Part shown: in pieces, positions 44,821 through 54,200 of the stretch
Layout of the letters: every line of letters begins with the position of its first letter
Numbering within the stretch: the stretch's first letter is position 1
DNA from: Novosphingobium sp. AP12
Lineage (GTDB): Bacteria > Pseudomonadota > Alphaproteobacteria > Sphingomonadales > Sphingomonadaceae
Assembly: GCF_000281975.1 (NCBI RefSeq)
Contig: NZ_AKKE01000047.1
Span: 28,453 to 92,452 of the forward strand
Direction: 5' to 3'
DNA: 64,000 nucleotides
The notes under the pieces: model-generated
Seen by the model: the letters and a program-made list of their open reading frames with translations, nothing else
What the model was told of the DNA's origin: nothing
Databases searched by the model: none
Position numbers and translations under genes: made by a program

Positions 44821-44952
44821 TCGTTGCTGCCTGAACCCGGGAAATGGCGGATTACCGCATCATTCAAATCCGGTTAAGCTCATTCGGCCTCAATCGGTGA
44901 TGAGTATCCCGGATGGTGCCGCAGCACCGCCGAAACGGAGGAATCAAAGGAC

Positions 44953-46506
44953 GTGAAGCCCGTGCGATATGCTTATGGATTGACCACCGCGCTCCTTCTT
45001 GGAGGCGCCACCGCAACGCTCGTGACCGGGTACCCCGCAGGTGCGCAGGTGGCCCAGAACGAATCCAGCGAGATGTCGAAGGTGGTTCCGCGCGCAGGCG
45101 CCCCGGCCAGCTTCGCCGACCTGACTGAGCAGCTTGCTCCGGCGGTGGTCAACATCTCCACCCGCCAGAAGGTGCAGGTCGCCGGTGGCGGGGCCAACCC
45201 GTTCGCGGGCACGCCTTTCGAAGGCCTGTTCGGCGGCCAGGGCGGCGGTGGCGGTGCTCCGCAGACGCGTGAAGCGCAGTCGCTGGGCTCGGGGTTCATC
45301 ATCTCGGCCGATGGCTACGTCGTCACCAACAACCACGTCATCACCGCCGACGGCAAGGGCCAGGTCGAATCGATCACGGTCACCATGCCGAACGGGACCG
45401 AATACCCCGCAAAGCTGATCGGCAAGGACGCCGCTTCCGACCTCGCGGTGCTCAAGATCGACGCGGGCAAAGCGCTGCCCTTCGTCAAGTTCGGCGATTC
45501 CTCGAAAGCGCGGGTGGGCGACTGGATCATCGCCATCGGCAACCCGTTCGGTTTGGGCGGCACGGTGACTTCGGGCATCGTCTCGGCCGTGTACCGCAAC
45601 ACCGGCTCGGGCGCAGGCGCCTATGATCGCTACCTGCAGACCGATGCCGCGATCAACCGGGGCAACTCGGGCGGCCCGATGTTCGACATGAACGGCCAGG
45701 TCATCGGCATCAACAACGCCATCTTCTCGCCCACCGGGGGCAGCGTCGGCATCGGCTTCGCGATCCCTGCCGAGATCGCCGCCCCGCTCGTCCAGAAGCT
45801 CGTCAAGGGCGAGGCGATCGAGCGCGGCTACCTCGGCGTGCGCATTCAGCCGCTGAACGAAGACCTCGCCGATTCGCTCGGCATCGAACACAACAAGGGC
45901 GAGTTCATCCAGGCTGTCGAGCCTGACGGCGCAGCCGCCAAGTCCGGCATGCTGGCGGGCGACGTGGTGGTGAAGGTCGCCGGCAAGGAAGTCACCCGCG
46001 ACCAGACACTGTCCTTCATTGTCGCCAACACGGCGCCAGGCAGCCGCATTCCGATCGAGGTGATCCGCAACGGCCGCCGCATGACGCTCAACGCCACGGT
46101 CGCCAAGCGCCCCAGCGAAGACGAACTGCAGCAGTCGTTCGACCCGAACTCGGAGCAGGGCGACGACGCTTTCAACAACCCGCCCACCCCGCAGGAACAG
46201 GGTGCGGTAGAGAAGTCGCTGGGGCTATCGGTGACCCCGCTGACCTCGCAGATCGCCCGCCAGCTCGGCGCGGCGGACGGGACCAAGGGCGTCGTGGTCG
46301 TCGCCGTCGATCCCAACTCGGACGCCGGCCAGAAGGGCTTCTCGCGCGGGTTCATCATCCTCGAAGCCAATGGCAAGCCGGTCACCAGCCAGGCGGAACT
46401 CACGGCGGCGGTCAATGCCGCCAAGGCGGAGGGCCGCTCGGCCATCCTGCTGCGCGTCCAGCCGCGCGGCCAGCCTGCCACCTTCGTGCCGGTCCGCCTG
46501 CGCTAA
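44953..46506 (+). CDS. HtrA/DegP-family periplasmic serine protease
   Basis: A 517-residue protein starting at GTG 44953 with AAAGG upstream. A signal peptide (TTALLLGGATATLVTG) is followed by a Gly-rich LA-like loop and the trypsin-like domain with the full triad: His128 (TNNHVITADG), Asp163 (SDLAVLKID) and Ser239 (RGNSGGPMF). Two PDZ domains complete it (RGYLGVRIQPLNE, SGMLAGDVVVKV and KGFSRGFIILEANGKPV). It degrades or refolds damaged envelope proteins. Downstream of hflKC, it adds to the envelope quality-control group in this region. Confidence 0.94.
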   Translation: MKPVRYAYGLTTALLLGGATATLVTGYPAGAQVAQNESSEMSKVVPRAGAPASFADLTEQLAPAVVNISTRQKVQVAGGGANPFAGTPFEGLFGGQGGGGGAPQTREAQSLGSGFIISADGYVVTNNHVITADGKGQVESITVTMPNGTEYPAKLIGKDAASDLAVLKIDAGKALPFVKFGDSSKARVGDWIIAIGNPFGLGGTVTSGIVSAVYRNTGSGAGAYDRYLQTDAAINRGNSGGPMFDMNGQVIGINNAIFSPTGGSVGIGFAIPAEIAAPLVQKLVKGEAIERGYLGVRIQPLNEDLADSLGIEHNKGEFIQAVEPDGAAAKSGMLAGDVVVKVAGKEVTRDQTLSFIVANTAPGSRIPIEVIRNGRRMTLNATVAKRPSEDELQQSFDPNSEQGDDAFNNPPTPQEQGAVEKSLGLSVTPLTSQIARQLGAADGTKGVVVVAVDPNSDAGQKGFSRGFIILEANGKPVTSQAELTAAVNAAKAEGRSAILLRVQPRGQPATFVPVRLR

Positions 46507-46531
46507 GCGCGGCCCACCAGCGCCGGAAATG

Positions 46532-46566
46532 AAAAGGCCCGCCGGTTCGATCCGGCGGGCCTTTTT
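46532..46566. terminator. Strong bidirectional intrinsic terminator
   Basis: GGCCCGCCGG (46536-46545) and CCGGCGGGCC (46552-46561) pair perfectly around TTCGAT, with AAAA before and TTTTT after. It lies between the convergent HtrA protease and PBP1A genes and should stop transcription from both sides. Confidence 0.92.
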
Positions 46567-46594
46567 CGTGCGCGGTTACAAGCGCCGGGGCGGC

Positions 46595-48781
46595 TTAGGG
46601 CTGCGGTGCCGGCGAACGTAGCGGTGTCGGCCTGGGGCTGGGGGTGGCGCGCGGGTAGCCGGTCCCCTGCCCCGGCCTCAGCGCGGGGTCTTCCGTGGCA
46701 CGCCCGGTAGCACGGTCGAGCAGATCACCGTTGGCGGCCGGCGGCGGCGCTCCCTGCGGGCCGTAGTCCGGCACCATCGGCGCGCCCGGCGCAGGTCCGA
46801 CCGAACCGTCCTCGTACACCGCCCCGCCCGGCGCGGGCGCGCCGTCAGGATGCACGAGGTTGCCGTTCTCGTCGTAGTAGGAATATTCGCCCGGATTGCC
46901 CTGCAGCTGCTCGTCGTCAGGATCAAGCTGCCAGTCCGGCAGCTGCAGCTCGGTGTCGAACTGCTCCACCGGGCGCTTGGCCACGGCGACCTTCATGTAG
47001 TCGGCAAAGGCCCGGGCCGGGGCGTGACCACCCGAGAGGCCGCCGACCGGCTTGGCGTCGTCGCGTCCCATCCACACGCCGGTGGTGATGCCGCTGGAGA
47101 AGCCGAGGAACCAGCCGTCCTTGTTCGAGCTGGTGGTGCCGGTCTTGCCCGCGACGGGGCGGCCGATCTGCGCCGCGCGGCCGGTGCCCGTTGCGACGGC
47201 GGTCTGCAGCAGGTCGGTGATCCCGGCCGCGACGTAGTGCGGCACGAGCACCTGCCCGCGCACGGACTTGTGCTCATACAGCAGCTCGCCCGAGGTCGTG
47301 GTGACCTTGAGGATGCCGTAAGGTTCGATCGACGTACCGCCGGCCGACACCGCCGCGAAGGCGCGGGTCATGTCGATGACACGCACTTCGGACGTGCCCA
47401 GCACCATCGCCGGCTTGGTGTTGATCTGCGTGGTGATACCGAAGCGGCGCGCCATGCTGGCGACAGTGCCGAAGCCGACCTCGTTGCCCAGCTGCGCCGC
47501 GATGGTGTTCTTGGAGTAGGCGAAGGCGGTGCGGATATCGATCTCGCCGGCGAAGTTGCGGCCGTCGTTCTTGGGGCTCCAGCCGGCGATCGTCACCGGC
47601 TCGTCGACCACGCGGTCGTCGGGCTTGTGCCCCGCCTCCAGCGCGGCGAGGTAGACGAACAGCTTCCACGACGAGCCGGGCTGGCGCAGCGCGCTGGTGG
47701 CGCGGTTGTAGTTGGAATTGACGTAGTCGGTGCCGCCCACCATCGCCAGCACCGCGCCGTCGCGGTCGAGGCTGACGAGCGCGCCTTGCGCGCCCTTGGG
47801 GGCGTTGCGGTCGATCGCGCTGGTCGCGGCGTTCTGCATGCTCCGGTCGAGCGTGGTCCAGACCTCGATCGGCTCCTTGTTCTCGGGGAGCAGCATGTCG
47901 AGCTGCGGCAGTGCCCAGTCGGTGAAGTAGCGGACCGAATCCTGCCCCTTCTCCTTGGCGACGGTCACTTTCGAGAAGTCGGTGCCGTCGGCCTCGGACT
48001 GTGTGATGACGCCTTCACGCACCATCAGCCCGAGCACGACGCGGGCGCGTCCGGTCGCGGCTTCGACATCGGCGGTGGGCGAGTAGTTCGAGGGCGCCTT
48101 GACGAGGCCCGCGATGATCGCCGCTTCGGCGGTCGACAGTTCGGTGCCGGGATGGCCGAAGAACTTGCGGCTCGCCGCGTCGACACCGTAGGCGCCGCCG
48201 CCGAAGTAGACCTTGTTGAGGTACAGCTCGAGGATCTGGTCCTTGGTGAACTTGCGTTCCAGCGCGAGCGCCAGCACCGCCTCGCGCGCCTTGCGCGTGA
48301 ACGAGCGGCTGTTGTTGAGGAAGATGTTGCGCGCCAGCTGCTGCGTGATCGTCGAGGTCGCCTTGGCGCGGCCGCCCGTGGTGAACGAGACGTAGACCGC
48401 GCGCGCGAGGCCGACCGGGTCGACGCCAGGGTGGTCGCGGAAACGGCGGTCCTCGACCGAGACCAGCGCGTCGCGCATGATCGGCGGGATGTCGCCGTAA
48501 GCCAGCCACTTGCCGTAGCTCGGACCCAGCGAGACGAGTTCACGCCCGTCGCGGTCGCGCACAACGATCATCTGGCCGTTCTGGCTACTCTTCAGCGCGC
48601 CGTAGTCGGGCAGTTCGCGCATCGTGAAGAACACGGCGGTGCCCAGGAAGATGGCAGCCAGCAAGGCCAACGCAGTCCCCCACACCAGGACGCCGCGCAG
48701 GAGGCGGCGCCATAGCGGCTTGTCGGAAGGCTCGGTGGATGCGCCGCGACTACCGCGGCTGCGGCCGGAATTCTTGGCCAT
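46595..48781 (-). CDS. Penicillin-binding protein 1A family (bifunctional transglycosylase/transpeptidase)
   Basis: A 728-residue class A PBP. A membrane anchor (VLVWGTALALLAAIFLGTAV) is at residues 31-50, the GT51 glycosyltransferase domain follows with catalytic Glu110 in VSVEDRRFRDHPGVD and ATSTITQQLARN, and the transpeptidase domain carries Ser370/Lys373 (GSSWK), Ser423-Asn425 (YSKN) and KTGTT. The C-terminal 120 residues are Pro/Asp-rich and variable. It polymerises and crosslinks peptidoglycan in the periplasm. It stands alone on the reverse strand, divergent from nothing close, with the MsrB gene upstream by 123 bp. Confidence 0.95.
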   Translation of the reverse strand: MAKNSGRSRGSRGASTEPSDKPLWRRLLRGVLVWGTALALLAAIFLGTAVFFTMRELPDYGALKSSQNGQMIVVRDRDGRELVSLGPSYGKWLAYGDIPPIMRDALVSVEDRRFRDHPGVDPVGLARAVYVSFTTGGRAKATSTITQQLARNIFLNNSRSFTRKAREAVLALALERKFTKDQILELYLNKVYFGGGAYGVDAASRKFFGHPGTELSTAEAAIIAGLVKAPSNYSPTADVEAATGRARVVLGLMVREGVITQSEADGTDFSKVTVAKEKGQDSVRYFTDWALPQLDMLLPENKEPIEVWTTLDRSMQNAATSAIDRNAPKGAQGALVSLDRDGAVLAMVGGTDYVNSNYNRATSALRQPGSSWKLFVYLAALEAGHKPDDRVVDEPVTIAGWSPKNDGRNFAGEIDIRTAFAYSKNTIAAQLGNEVGFGTVASMARRFGITTQINTKPAMVLGTSEVRVIDMTRAFAAVSAGGTSIEPYGILKVTTTSGELLYEHKSVRGQVLVPHYVAAGITDLLQTAVATGTGRAAQIGRPVAGKTGTTSSNKDGWFLGFSSGITTGVWMGRDDAKPVGGLSGGHAPARAFADYMKVAVAKRPVEQFDTELQLPDWQLDPDDEQLQGNPGEYSYYDENGNLVHPDGAPAPGGAVYEDGSVGPAPGAPMVPDYGPQGAPPPAANGDLLDRATGRATEDPALRPGQGTGYPRATPSPRPTPLRSPAPQP

Positions 48782-48869
48782 TGCTAAGGTGCAAACCCCT
48801 ATGGAGGACAGGTATGTCCGGTCGCTCCTACACCTTGCACGGGGATTTGTAACCCGAGGTGAACACGCA

Positions 48870-48891
48870 CTCCCCGAGCAAACCCGGGGAG
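48870..48891. terminator. Hairpin downstream of msrB
   Basis: CTCCCCG (48870-48876) and CGGGGAG (48885-48891) form a 7-bp stem just after the msrB stop in its direction of transcription. No T-run follows, so termination strength is uncertain. It resembles the hairpin at 21448-21473 (both begin with CTCCCC). Confidence 0.4.
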
Positions 48892-48904
48892 AACGCGGCG
48901 CGCA

Positions 48905-49306
48905 TCAGCCCTCCTTCGGCTCGAAATCGAGCGAGGCGCTGTTGATGCAATAGCGCAGGCCCTCGGGTCCGGGACCGTCGGGGAAGACGTGGCCGAGATG
49001 GCCTTCGCACTTGGCACAGTTCACCTCGACGCGGACCATGCCGTGCGAGACGTCGCGGTGTTCCTCGACCGCGCTGTCCGCCACGGGAGCGGTGTAGCTC
49101 GGCCAGCCGGAGCCCGAGTTGTACTTGGTGTCGGACGCGAACAGCGGCGTGCCGCAGCCCGCGCAGGTGTACATGCCTTCTTGCTTGTTCTTCTCGTACT
49201 TGCCGGTGAAGGCCCGCTCGGTCCCGGCCTCGCGCAGGACGTGGTACTGCTCGGGCGTCAGGCGGTCGCGCCATTCGGCGTCGGTGAGTTGGATCTTGTC
49301 GGTCAT
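48905..49306 (-). CDS. msrB: Peptide-methionine (R)-S-oxide reductase
   Basis: A 133-residue MsrB. Two CxxC zinc pairs ([11 protein letters not shown] and [14 protein letters not shown]) and the catalytic Cys in [11 protein letters not shown] are present, along with the family signature SGSGWPSY. No signal peptide, so it repairs methionine-R-sulfoxide in cytosolic proteins, complementing the exported MsrA of this window. It lies between PBP1A and the dienelactone hydrolase-family gene on the same strand, with 67 bp to the latter. Confidence 0.96.
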   Translation of the reverse strand: MTDKIQLTDAEWRDRLTPEQYHVLREAGTERAFTGKYEKNKQEGMYTCAGCGTPLFASDTKYNSGSGWPSYTAPVADSAVEEHRDVSHGMVRVEVNCAKCEGHLGHVFPDGPGPEGLRYCINSASLDFEPKEG

Positions 49307-49373
49307 GGCTGGACTCCTTCGAGCGCAGATATGGGCCTGAAACGGCGCGAATCCAGAGGGATGCGGCGCTGCT

Positions 49374-50243
49374 TCAGAGCGTGGCGAAAAGCGTCAGCAT
49401 GTGCTGCCAGGCGCGGTCGGCCTCCGTCGGGTCGTAAGCGGGGGAATCGGGCACGCACCAGCCGTGGTCGGCGGCATAGACCTCGATATCGGCGGGACGG
49501 CCCGCGGCGTCGGCGGCCTCGCGCAGCTTGGTCTTCTGATCGGGCTGCTTGGCATCGTCGTTGCGGGCGATGGCGAAGAGGTAGCCGGCCTTCGTCTTCG
49601 CAAGCAGGCGGTGCGGACTGTCGGCGTCCTCGGTCGTCAGGCCGGCGCCGTGGAGCGAGGCCGCCGCGCCGACGCGCGCCGGGACCGCCGCAGCGGTGCG
49701 CACGGTGAAGGGGCCGCCCATGCAGTAGCCGTTGCTGCCGATCTTGCGCTTCTTGTCGACCGCGTCCTGCCGGTCGAGGAAGCCGACATAGGCGGCGGCG
49801 TCGCGGGTGATGGCATCGGGGGTGAGCGCGGCGCGCATCGGGGCGATCTTCGCCTGTCCCTCGGGCGTGCGGTATTCGGAGAAGCTGCGCATGATCGGCG
49901 ATGGGCCGGAGCGGTAATACTGGTTCACCACCAGGACAGCGTAGCCCTGCGCGGCGAGGCTGCGGGCCATGATCTTCTTCACGTCGCGCAGGCCCGCGAT
50001 GTCGGGCCACATCACGATGCCGGGGTGCGCGCCCTTGCCGGGGTGGACGAAGAAGGCATCGCATACGCCGTCCTTCGTCGTGATCGAGACCATCTTCTCG
50101 GTCACCGCGCTGCCGCCCTCGGCCGCGACGGTCGAGGCGCAGCCGGCGAGCGCGGCGCTTGCGCCCAGCACCGCGAATTCGCGGCGGTTGAGGCCTGCGG
50201 GCCGCTGGGAGCGAAGTTCTTCCGGCGTCAGGTCGTCACACAT
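49374..50243 (-). CDS. Dienelactone hydrolase family protein, Tat-type lipoprotein
   Basis: A 289-residue protein. The N-terminus combines a twin-arginine motif ([18 protein letters not shown]) with a good lipobox LAGC at about residue 35, so it is probably exported folded and lipidated. The mature part is an alpha/beta hydrolase of the dienelactone hydrolase family: [11 protein letters not shown], nucleophile Cys in [10 protein letters not shown] and His in [11 protein letters not shown]. Classical dienelactone hydrolases are cytosolic, so an envelope-anchored version is unusual. Substrate unknown. Confidence 0.82.
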   Translation of the reverse strand: MCDDLTPEELRSQRPAGLNRREFAVLGASAALAGCASTVAAEGGSAVTEKMVSITTKDGVCDAFFVHPGKGAHPGIVMWPDIAGLRDVKKIMARSLAAQGYAVLVVNQYYRSGPSPIMRSFSEYRTPEGQAKIAPMRAALTPDAITRDAAAYVGFLDRQDAVDKKRKIGSNGYCMGGPFTVRTAAAVPARVGAAASLHGAGLTTEDADSPHRLLAKTKAGYLFAIARNDDAKQPDQKTKLREAADAAGRPADIEVYAADHGWCVPDSPAYDPTEADRAWQHMLTLFATL

Positions 50244-50403
50244 GCATTGCTCTCCAAATTCCCGCTGGCACCCAGCCTAGCCAGCGATCGCGCCGGAAGC
50301 GAGCCCCTTCGCCCCCGCGGCGTTTGTTTCGCGCGGCATAGACAGCGCGCCGGGCCTGAGACACCCTCGGATCAACGGGAACAGGATGGGAGAGCGCAAG
50401 GCC

Positions 50404-51156
50404 ATGGACTTCACCGGACAGCACGTCGTCGTGACCGGCGCGTCGAGCGGGATCGGGCTCGCCACCGCCGCGCGGATCGTGAAGCTGGGCGGCACGGTGA
50501 CGATGATCGCGCGCCGCGCCCAGGTGCTGAAGGCCGAGGCCGCGCGGATCGGCGCCGAAGCGCGCTGGATCGCCGCCGACGTGGGCGACAAGGCCGCGAT
50601 CCTGACCGCCATGGACGAGGCGATCGCGCGCTCCGGCCCGATCGATGGGCTGTTCCTCAATGCGGGTATCGGCGGCATGTTCGCGCCCGCCGCCGACTAC
50701 ACCGACGAGGCCTTCGAGGCGGTGATGCGGGTCAACACGACCTCGCTGTTCTGGACCATCCGCCATGTCCTGCCCGCCATGACCGCCCGGCGGCGCGGGG
50801 CGATCGTGATAACCGGCAGTCTCGCGGCGGAGACGGGCATGGCGGGCAACGTCGGCTATCTTGCCAGCAAGCACGCCGCGCTCGGCATCGCGCGGGCCAT
50901 CGCCATGGAGGCGGCGCCGCACGGGGTACGCTGCAACGTCATCAACCCCGGTTTCATCGACACCCCAATCCTGGACGGGGTGCCCGACAGCTTCCGCGCG
51001 CAGATGGCCGGCCGCGTGCCGCAGAAGCGCATCGGGACGTCCGAGGAAGCGGCCAGCGTCGCCGCCTTCCTGCTTTCGGACGATGCCAGCCACGTCACCG
51101 CGCAGAGCCTCGCGGTGGACGGCGGGCTGCTGGGAACGCTGATGATCGAGGGGTGA
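50404..51156 (+). CDS. SDR-family NAD(P)-dependent oxidoreductase
   Basis: About 250 residues from ATG 50404, preferred over ATG 50386 because GGAGAG is about 10 nt upstream. Classical short-chain dehydrogenase: cofactor motif VVTGASSGIGLATA, LFLNAGIGG, catalytic Ser in VITGSLAA, Tyr-x3-Lys in GYLASKHAAL, and INPGFIDTPI. The C-terminus AQSLAVDGGLLG is typical of the FabG-like branch. It converges on the VOC gene with a 6-bp gap. The substrate is unpredictable for this family. Confidence 0.9.
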   Translation: MDFTGQHVVVTGASSGIGLATAARIVKLGGTVTMIARRAQVLKAEAARIGAEARWIAADVGDKAAILTAMDEAIARSGPIDGLFLNAGIGGMFAPAADYTDEAFEAVMRVNTTSLFWTIRHVLPAMTARRRGAIVITGSLAAETGMAGNVGYLASKHAALGIARAIAMEAAPHGVRCNVINPGFIDTPILDGVPDSFRAQMAGRVPQKRIGTSEEAASVAAFLLSDDASHVTAQSLAVDGGLLGTLMIEG

Positions 51157-51162
51157 GCGCGC

Positions 51163-51564
51163 TCACTCCCCGTTGAAATTCAGCTCCAGGTTCACCGCGT
51201 TGGGATCGACAAGGAAGATTTGCTTGAGGCCGATGTGCTGGAGGTCGTTGACGCGGTGCTCGACCCCGAGGTCCTCCAGCCGATCGCGGGTTTCGGCGAA
51301 GCCCTGGCAGCGCAGCGCGACGTGGTGCAGCGCATTGGTCGGCGAGCCGGGGTGGTAGGCGGCGTAGCGCGGCCCGCCGGTGAGGCGGTCGACGAGGTGG
51401 ACGATCGGCTGGTCGGCGCCGTCGTGCATCCAGTAACCGGCGATGCCCATGGCGACCGAGGGGTTCTTGCCGCGCCGGAAGCCCAGCACGCGCTCGTAGA
51501 AGCTGGCGGTGGTTTCGAGGTCGTCGGTCAGGATGTTGACGTGATCTAGGCCGCTGACCTGCAT
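51163..51564 (-). CDS. VOC-superfamily (glyoxalase/bleomycin resistance-type) protein
   Basis: A 133-residue single VOC module pair from ATG 51564 (GGGAGAG just upstream); the frame runs further upstream without similarity. LDHVNILTDDLETTASFYER opens it, with NALHHVALRC and the closing strand DPNAVNLELNF. Metal-ligand candidates are the His in DHVN, the His in HHVAL and the Glu in NLELNF. Such proteins include ring-cleaving dioxygenases, isomerases and binding proteins. It lies 61 bp after purU on the same strand. Confidence 0.85.
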   Translation of the reverse strand: MQVSGLDHVNILTDDLETTASFYERVLGFRRGKNPSVAMGIAGYWMHDGADQPIVHLVDRLTGGPRYAAYHPGSPTNALHHVALRCQGFAETRDRLEDLGVEHRVNDLQHIGLKQIFLVDPNAVNLELNFNGE

Positions 51565-51625
51565 GGTACTCTCCCGTAACTGTTTGACCGGAGTGTCGCG
51601 CAAGGGAAGCGGCGGGGCAAGGCCC

Positions 51626-52480
51626 CTAGCTCCTGAACACCACCGTGCGCGAGCCGTTGGTCAGCACACGGTCCTCAAGGTGCAGGCGCACCGCTTCTGC
51701 AAGCACGCGGCGCTCGATATCGCGGCCCTTGCGGACCATGTCGTCGGGCGTGTCGGCGTGGGTCACGGCCTCGACGTCCTGGTGGATGATGGGGCCTTCG
51801 TCGAGGTCGGCGGTGACGTAATGGGCGGTCGCGCCGATCATCTTCACGCCGCGCGCATGGGCCTGGTGGTAGGGCTTGGCGCCCTTGAAGCCCGGCAGGA
51901 ACGAGTGGTGGATGTTGATGCAGCGGCCCGAGAGGAACACGGCCATCTCGTCCGAGAGGATCTGCATGTAGCGCGCCAGCACCACCAGTTCGGCGCGGGT
52001 TTCCTCGACCAGCGCGCGGACCTGCGCTTCCTGTGCGGCCTTGTTCGCCTTGTCGACCGGCAGGTAATGGAAGGGAATGTCGCCCAGCATCAGCGTGTTG
52101 ATCGCCTCGCGCGGGTGGTTGGAGACGACGCCGACGATCTCCATCGCGATCTCGCCGATGCGGTGGCGGTAGAGCAGGTCGGCGAGGCAGTGGTCGAACT
52201 TGCTGACCATCAGCAGCACCCGGCGCGGCCGGTCGCGCCGCAGCATCGACCAGGCCATGCCATGTTCATGCGCGATCGGGCCGAAGCCCTCGCGGATTTC
52301 CTCGCGGTCGGACGTGCCCGGATCGAAGGCCACGCGCATGAAGAAGCGGCCCTCGGCGAGGTCGTCGAACTGCTGCGCCTCGATGATGTTGCAGCCGGAC
52401 TGCGCGAGGTAGCCGGTCACCCGCGCGACGATGCCCGGGCGGTCGGCGCACGACAGCGCCAGGATCATCGGCTCGGCCAT
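51626..52480 (-). CDS. purU: Formyltetrahydrofolate deformylase
   Basis: A 284-residue enzyme releasing formate from 10-formyl-tetrahydrofolate. The N-terminal ACT domain ([20 protein letters not shown]) and the formyltransferase-type catalytic domain with [19 protein letters not shown] (Asn and His of the active site) and [13 protein letters not shown] are diagnostic. It balances the one-carbon pool and supplies formate. It follows the nitronate monooxygenase gene by 13 bp, so they are probably co-transcribed. Confidence 0.94.
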   Translation of the reverse strand: MAEPMILALSCADRPGIVARVTGYLAQSGCNIIEAQQFDDLAEGRFFMRVAFDPGTSDREEIREGFGPIAHEHGMAWSMLRRDRPRRVLLMVSKFDHCLADLLYRHRIGEIAMEIVGVVSNHPREAINTLMLGDIPFHYLPVDKANKAAQEAQVRALVEETRAELVVLARYMQILSDEMAVFLSGRCINIHHSFLPGFKGAKPYHQAHARGVKMIGATAHYVTADLDEGPIIHQDVEAVTHADTPDDMVRKGRDIERRVLAEAVRLHLEDRVLTNGSRTVVFRS

Positions 52481-52493
52481 GGCGCGGCTCCCG

Positions 52494-53546
52494 TCAGGCA
52501 GCGGCGATGACGGGCGCGCCGGAGCGGTTGGTCAGCGCGGCTTCGCTTTCGGCCAGAAGGGCGGCGATGATCTCGGCCACCGGCTCCTCCCTGGTGACCA
52601 TGCCGACCGACTGGCCCGCCATGATCGAGCCGCTCTCGATGTCGCCCTCGATCGCGGCGCGGCGCAGCGCGCCGGCCCAGAAACGCTCGATCTGGAGCTG
52701 GGCCTCGCCCATGTCGACTTCGCCGGCGTCGAGGAGCTTGGCCACCGCGACCTGCTTGGCGGTGAACTCCTCGGTGCCCTTGTTCTTGAGCGCGCGCACC
52801 GGGATCACCGGCAGGCGCGGGTCTACCTGGACCGAGGCGACGGCCTCGCGCGCCGAGGCACGGAAGAAGGCCTTCTTGAAGTCCGGGTGAGCGACAGATT
52901 CGCTCGCGCAGGCAAAGCGCGTGCCGAGCTGCACGCCGGCCGCGCCCATTTCCAGGTATCCGGCGATCGCCTCACCCCGACCGATGCCGCCCGCGACGAA
53001 CACGAGATTGTCGGCCGCCAGCGTAGGCAGGATTTCCTGCGCCAGAACCGAAGTGGAGACCGGGCCGATATGGCCGCCGGCCTCGGAGCCTTCGATCACC
53101 AGCGCATCGGCGCCCGAGCGCAGCAGCTTCTTGCCCAGCGCCAGCGTGGGCGCGAAGCAGATGACCTTGGCGCCGCTGGCCTTGATGGCCTCGACACTGC
53201 CCTTGGGCGGAATGCCGCCCGCCAGGACGACGTGGGTGACGCCGTGGCGCGCGCAGACTTCGATCAGCTCGAACAGGTCCGGGTGCATGGTGATGAGGTT
53301 GACGCCGAAGGGCTTGCTCGTCAGCGCCTTGGTCGCCGCGATCTCGCCGTCAAGCAGCGCGGGGGTCATCGCCCCGCAGGCGATCACGCCGAAGCCGCCG
53401 GCATTGCTGATCGCCGAGACCAGATTTCGTTCCGACACCCAGGACATCGCCCCGCACAGGATCGCGGTTTCGCTGCCGAGGAATTCGGCTCCACGCGCCA
53501 TCAGCGCGCCGGTCTTGGCGTAGGAGGTCATGGTAAAGGCGGTCAT
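52494..53546 (-). CDS. Nitronate monooxygenase
   Basis: About 350 residues from ATG 53546, preferred over 53558 because GGGAG is 6-10 nt upstream. FMN TIM-barrel of the NMO family: [20 protein letters not shown], then FGVIACG, the central [14 protein letters not shown] carrying the active-site His, [20 protein letters not shown] and [14 protein letters not shown]. The EAGGH motif is well preserved, closer to authenticated nitronate oxidases than the 20.4-kb relative. Likely role is detoxifying nitronates or nitroalkanes. Upstream of purU by 13 bp. Confidence 0.9.
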   Translation of the reverse strand: MTAFTMTSYAKTGALMARGAEFLGSETAILCGAMSWVSERNLVSAISNAGGFGVIACGAMTPALLDGEIAATKALTSKPFGVNLITMHPDLFELIEVCARHGVTHVVLAGGIPPKGSVEAIKASGAKVICFAPTLALGKKLLRSGADALVIEGSEAGGHIGPVSTSVLAQEILPTLAADNLVFVAGGIGRGEAIAGYLEMGAAGVQLGTRFACASESVAHPDFKKAFFRASAREAVASVQVDPRLPVIPVRALKNKGTEEFTAKQVAVAKLLDAGEVDMGEAQLQIERFWAGALRRAAIEGDIESGSIMAGQSVGMVTREEPVAEIIAALLAESEAALTNRSGAPVIAAA

Positions 53547-53623
53547 CGAGGCTCCCATAGCCCGGGTTTTCTACAGGTCAGCGCCATAGGATGACGAATC
53601 GCCCTGCACAAGCGGCGAGCAGC

Positions 53624-53648
53624 GGAACCAGGGGACGACATGGTAGTT
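53624..53648 (+). promoter_or_regulatory. Possible EcfG-type (general stress) promoter
   Basis: GGAAC (53624-53628), a 16-bp spacer and AGTT (53645-53648) match the alphaproteobacterial general-stress sigma factor pattern GGAAC-N16-17-CGTT with one mismatch. It is 40 bp upstream of the small unknown gene and faces that gene and the catalase beyond. Suggestive only. Confidence 0.35.
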
Positions 53649-53688
53649 TAATTGCAGCACAATTAGGTCCAATTCAGGGGGGCACCCA

Positions 53689-54054
53689 ATGTTCAAGGAT
53701 GGCAAGCCTACGGGCGCGGCGAACGATGTGGGCAGTGCGATTCCAACGCCGACTCAGGACGAGGAATGGGCTCAGGCCCGTGAACGGGACGAACTGTTCG
53801 AGGATATCCTTGATATCGAAGGACCAATGCGCCTTGCCATGACGGCTGTTGCCGGTTTTGCCCAGCCGGGAATTGCGGAACTGGATCGCGGACTGGCGGT
53901 GCTCGATGGCCGGATTCCAGAAGCTGCGTCCCTGCAATTGCGCGCACACGCGAATGCCTTGAGCGCCGCGGCCGATGCGAACGACGTCACGGGAGTGCGG
54001 GCTGCCCAGGGTACTATCGTGGATATGCTCGCCTTGCTCCGCCACGGGGAATAG
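53689..54054 (+). CDS. Small conserved-looking hypothetical protein
   Basis: A 121-residue, mostly helical, soluble protein with no signal or membrane segment. A GGGG-rich ribosome site lies just before its ATG. Acidic N-half (DEEWAQARERDELFEDILDI), then alternating helices rich in Ala (AELDRGLAVLDG, LQLRAHANALSAAADAND). I do not recognise the family. Composition is less GC-extreme than its neighbours. It has its own upstream region with a stress-sigma-like motif and precedes catalase by 146 bp, so it may belong to a stress response. No function proposed. Confidence 0.6.
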   Translation: MFKDGKPTGAANDVGSAIPTPTQDEEWAQARERDELFEDILDIEGPMRLAMTAVAGFAQPGIAELDRGLAVLDGRIPEAASLQLRAHANALSAAADANDVTGVRAAQGTIVDMLALLRHGE

Positions 54055-54073
54055 GCATTTACCCTGAAATATC

Positions 54074-54094
54074 GTGATCGATTTTCCCGATCAC
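54074..54094. promoter_or_regulatory. Perfect inverted repeat between the small unknown gene and catalase
   Basis: GTGATCG and CGATCAC flank ATTTTCC: a 21-bp element 20 bp after the unknown gene's stop and 107 bp before the catalase ATG. It could terminate the first gene or serve as an operator for catalase; a nearby ATAGACGTTCGTAT only loosely resembles an OxyR half-element. Confidence 0.4.
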
Positions 54095-54200
54095 AGATAG
54101 ACGTTCGTATTGCTTTCCCCGTCATTTCTGCGCGGATATACCGATTGGGCAACCCGCTACCGCCGCTTGGCGGTGTGGTCAAAACCCAAGGAGTCTCGCG

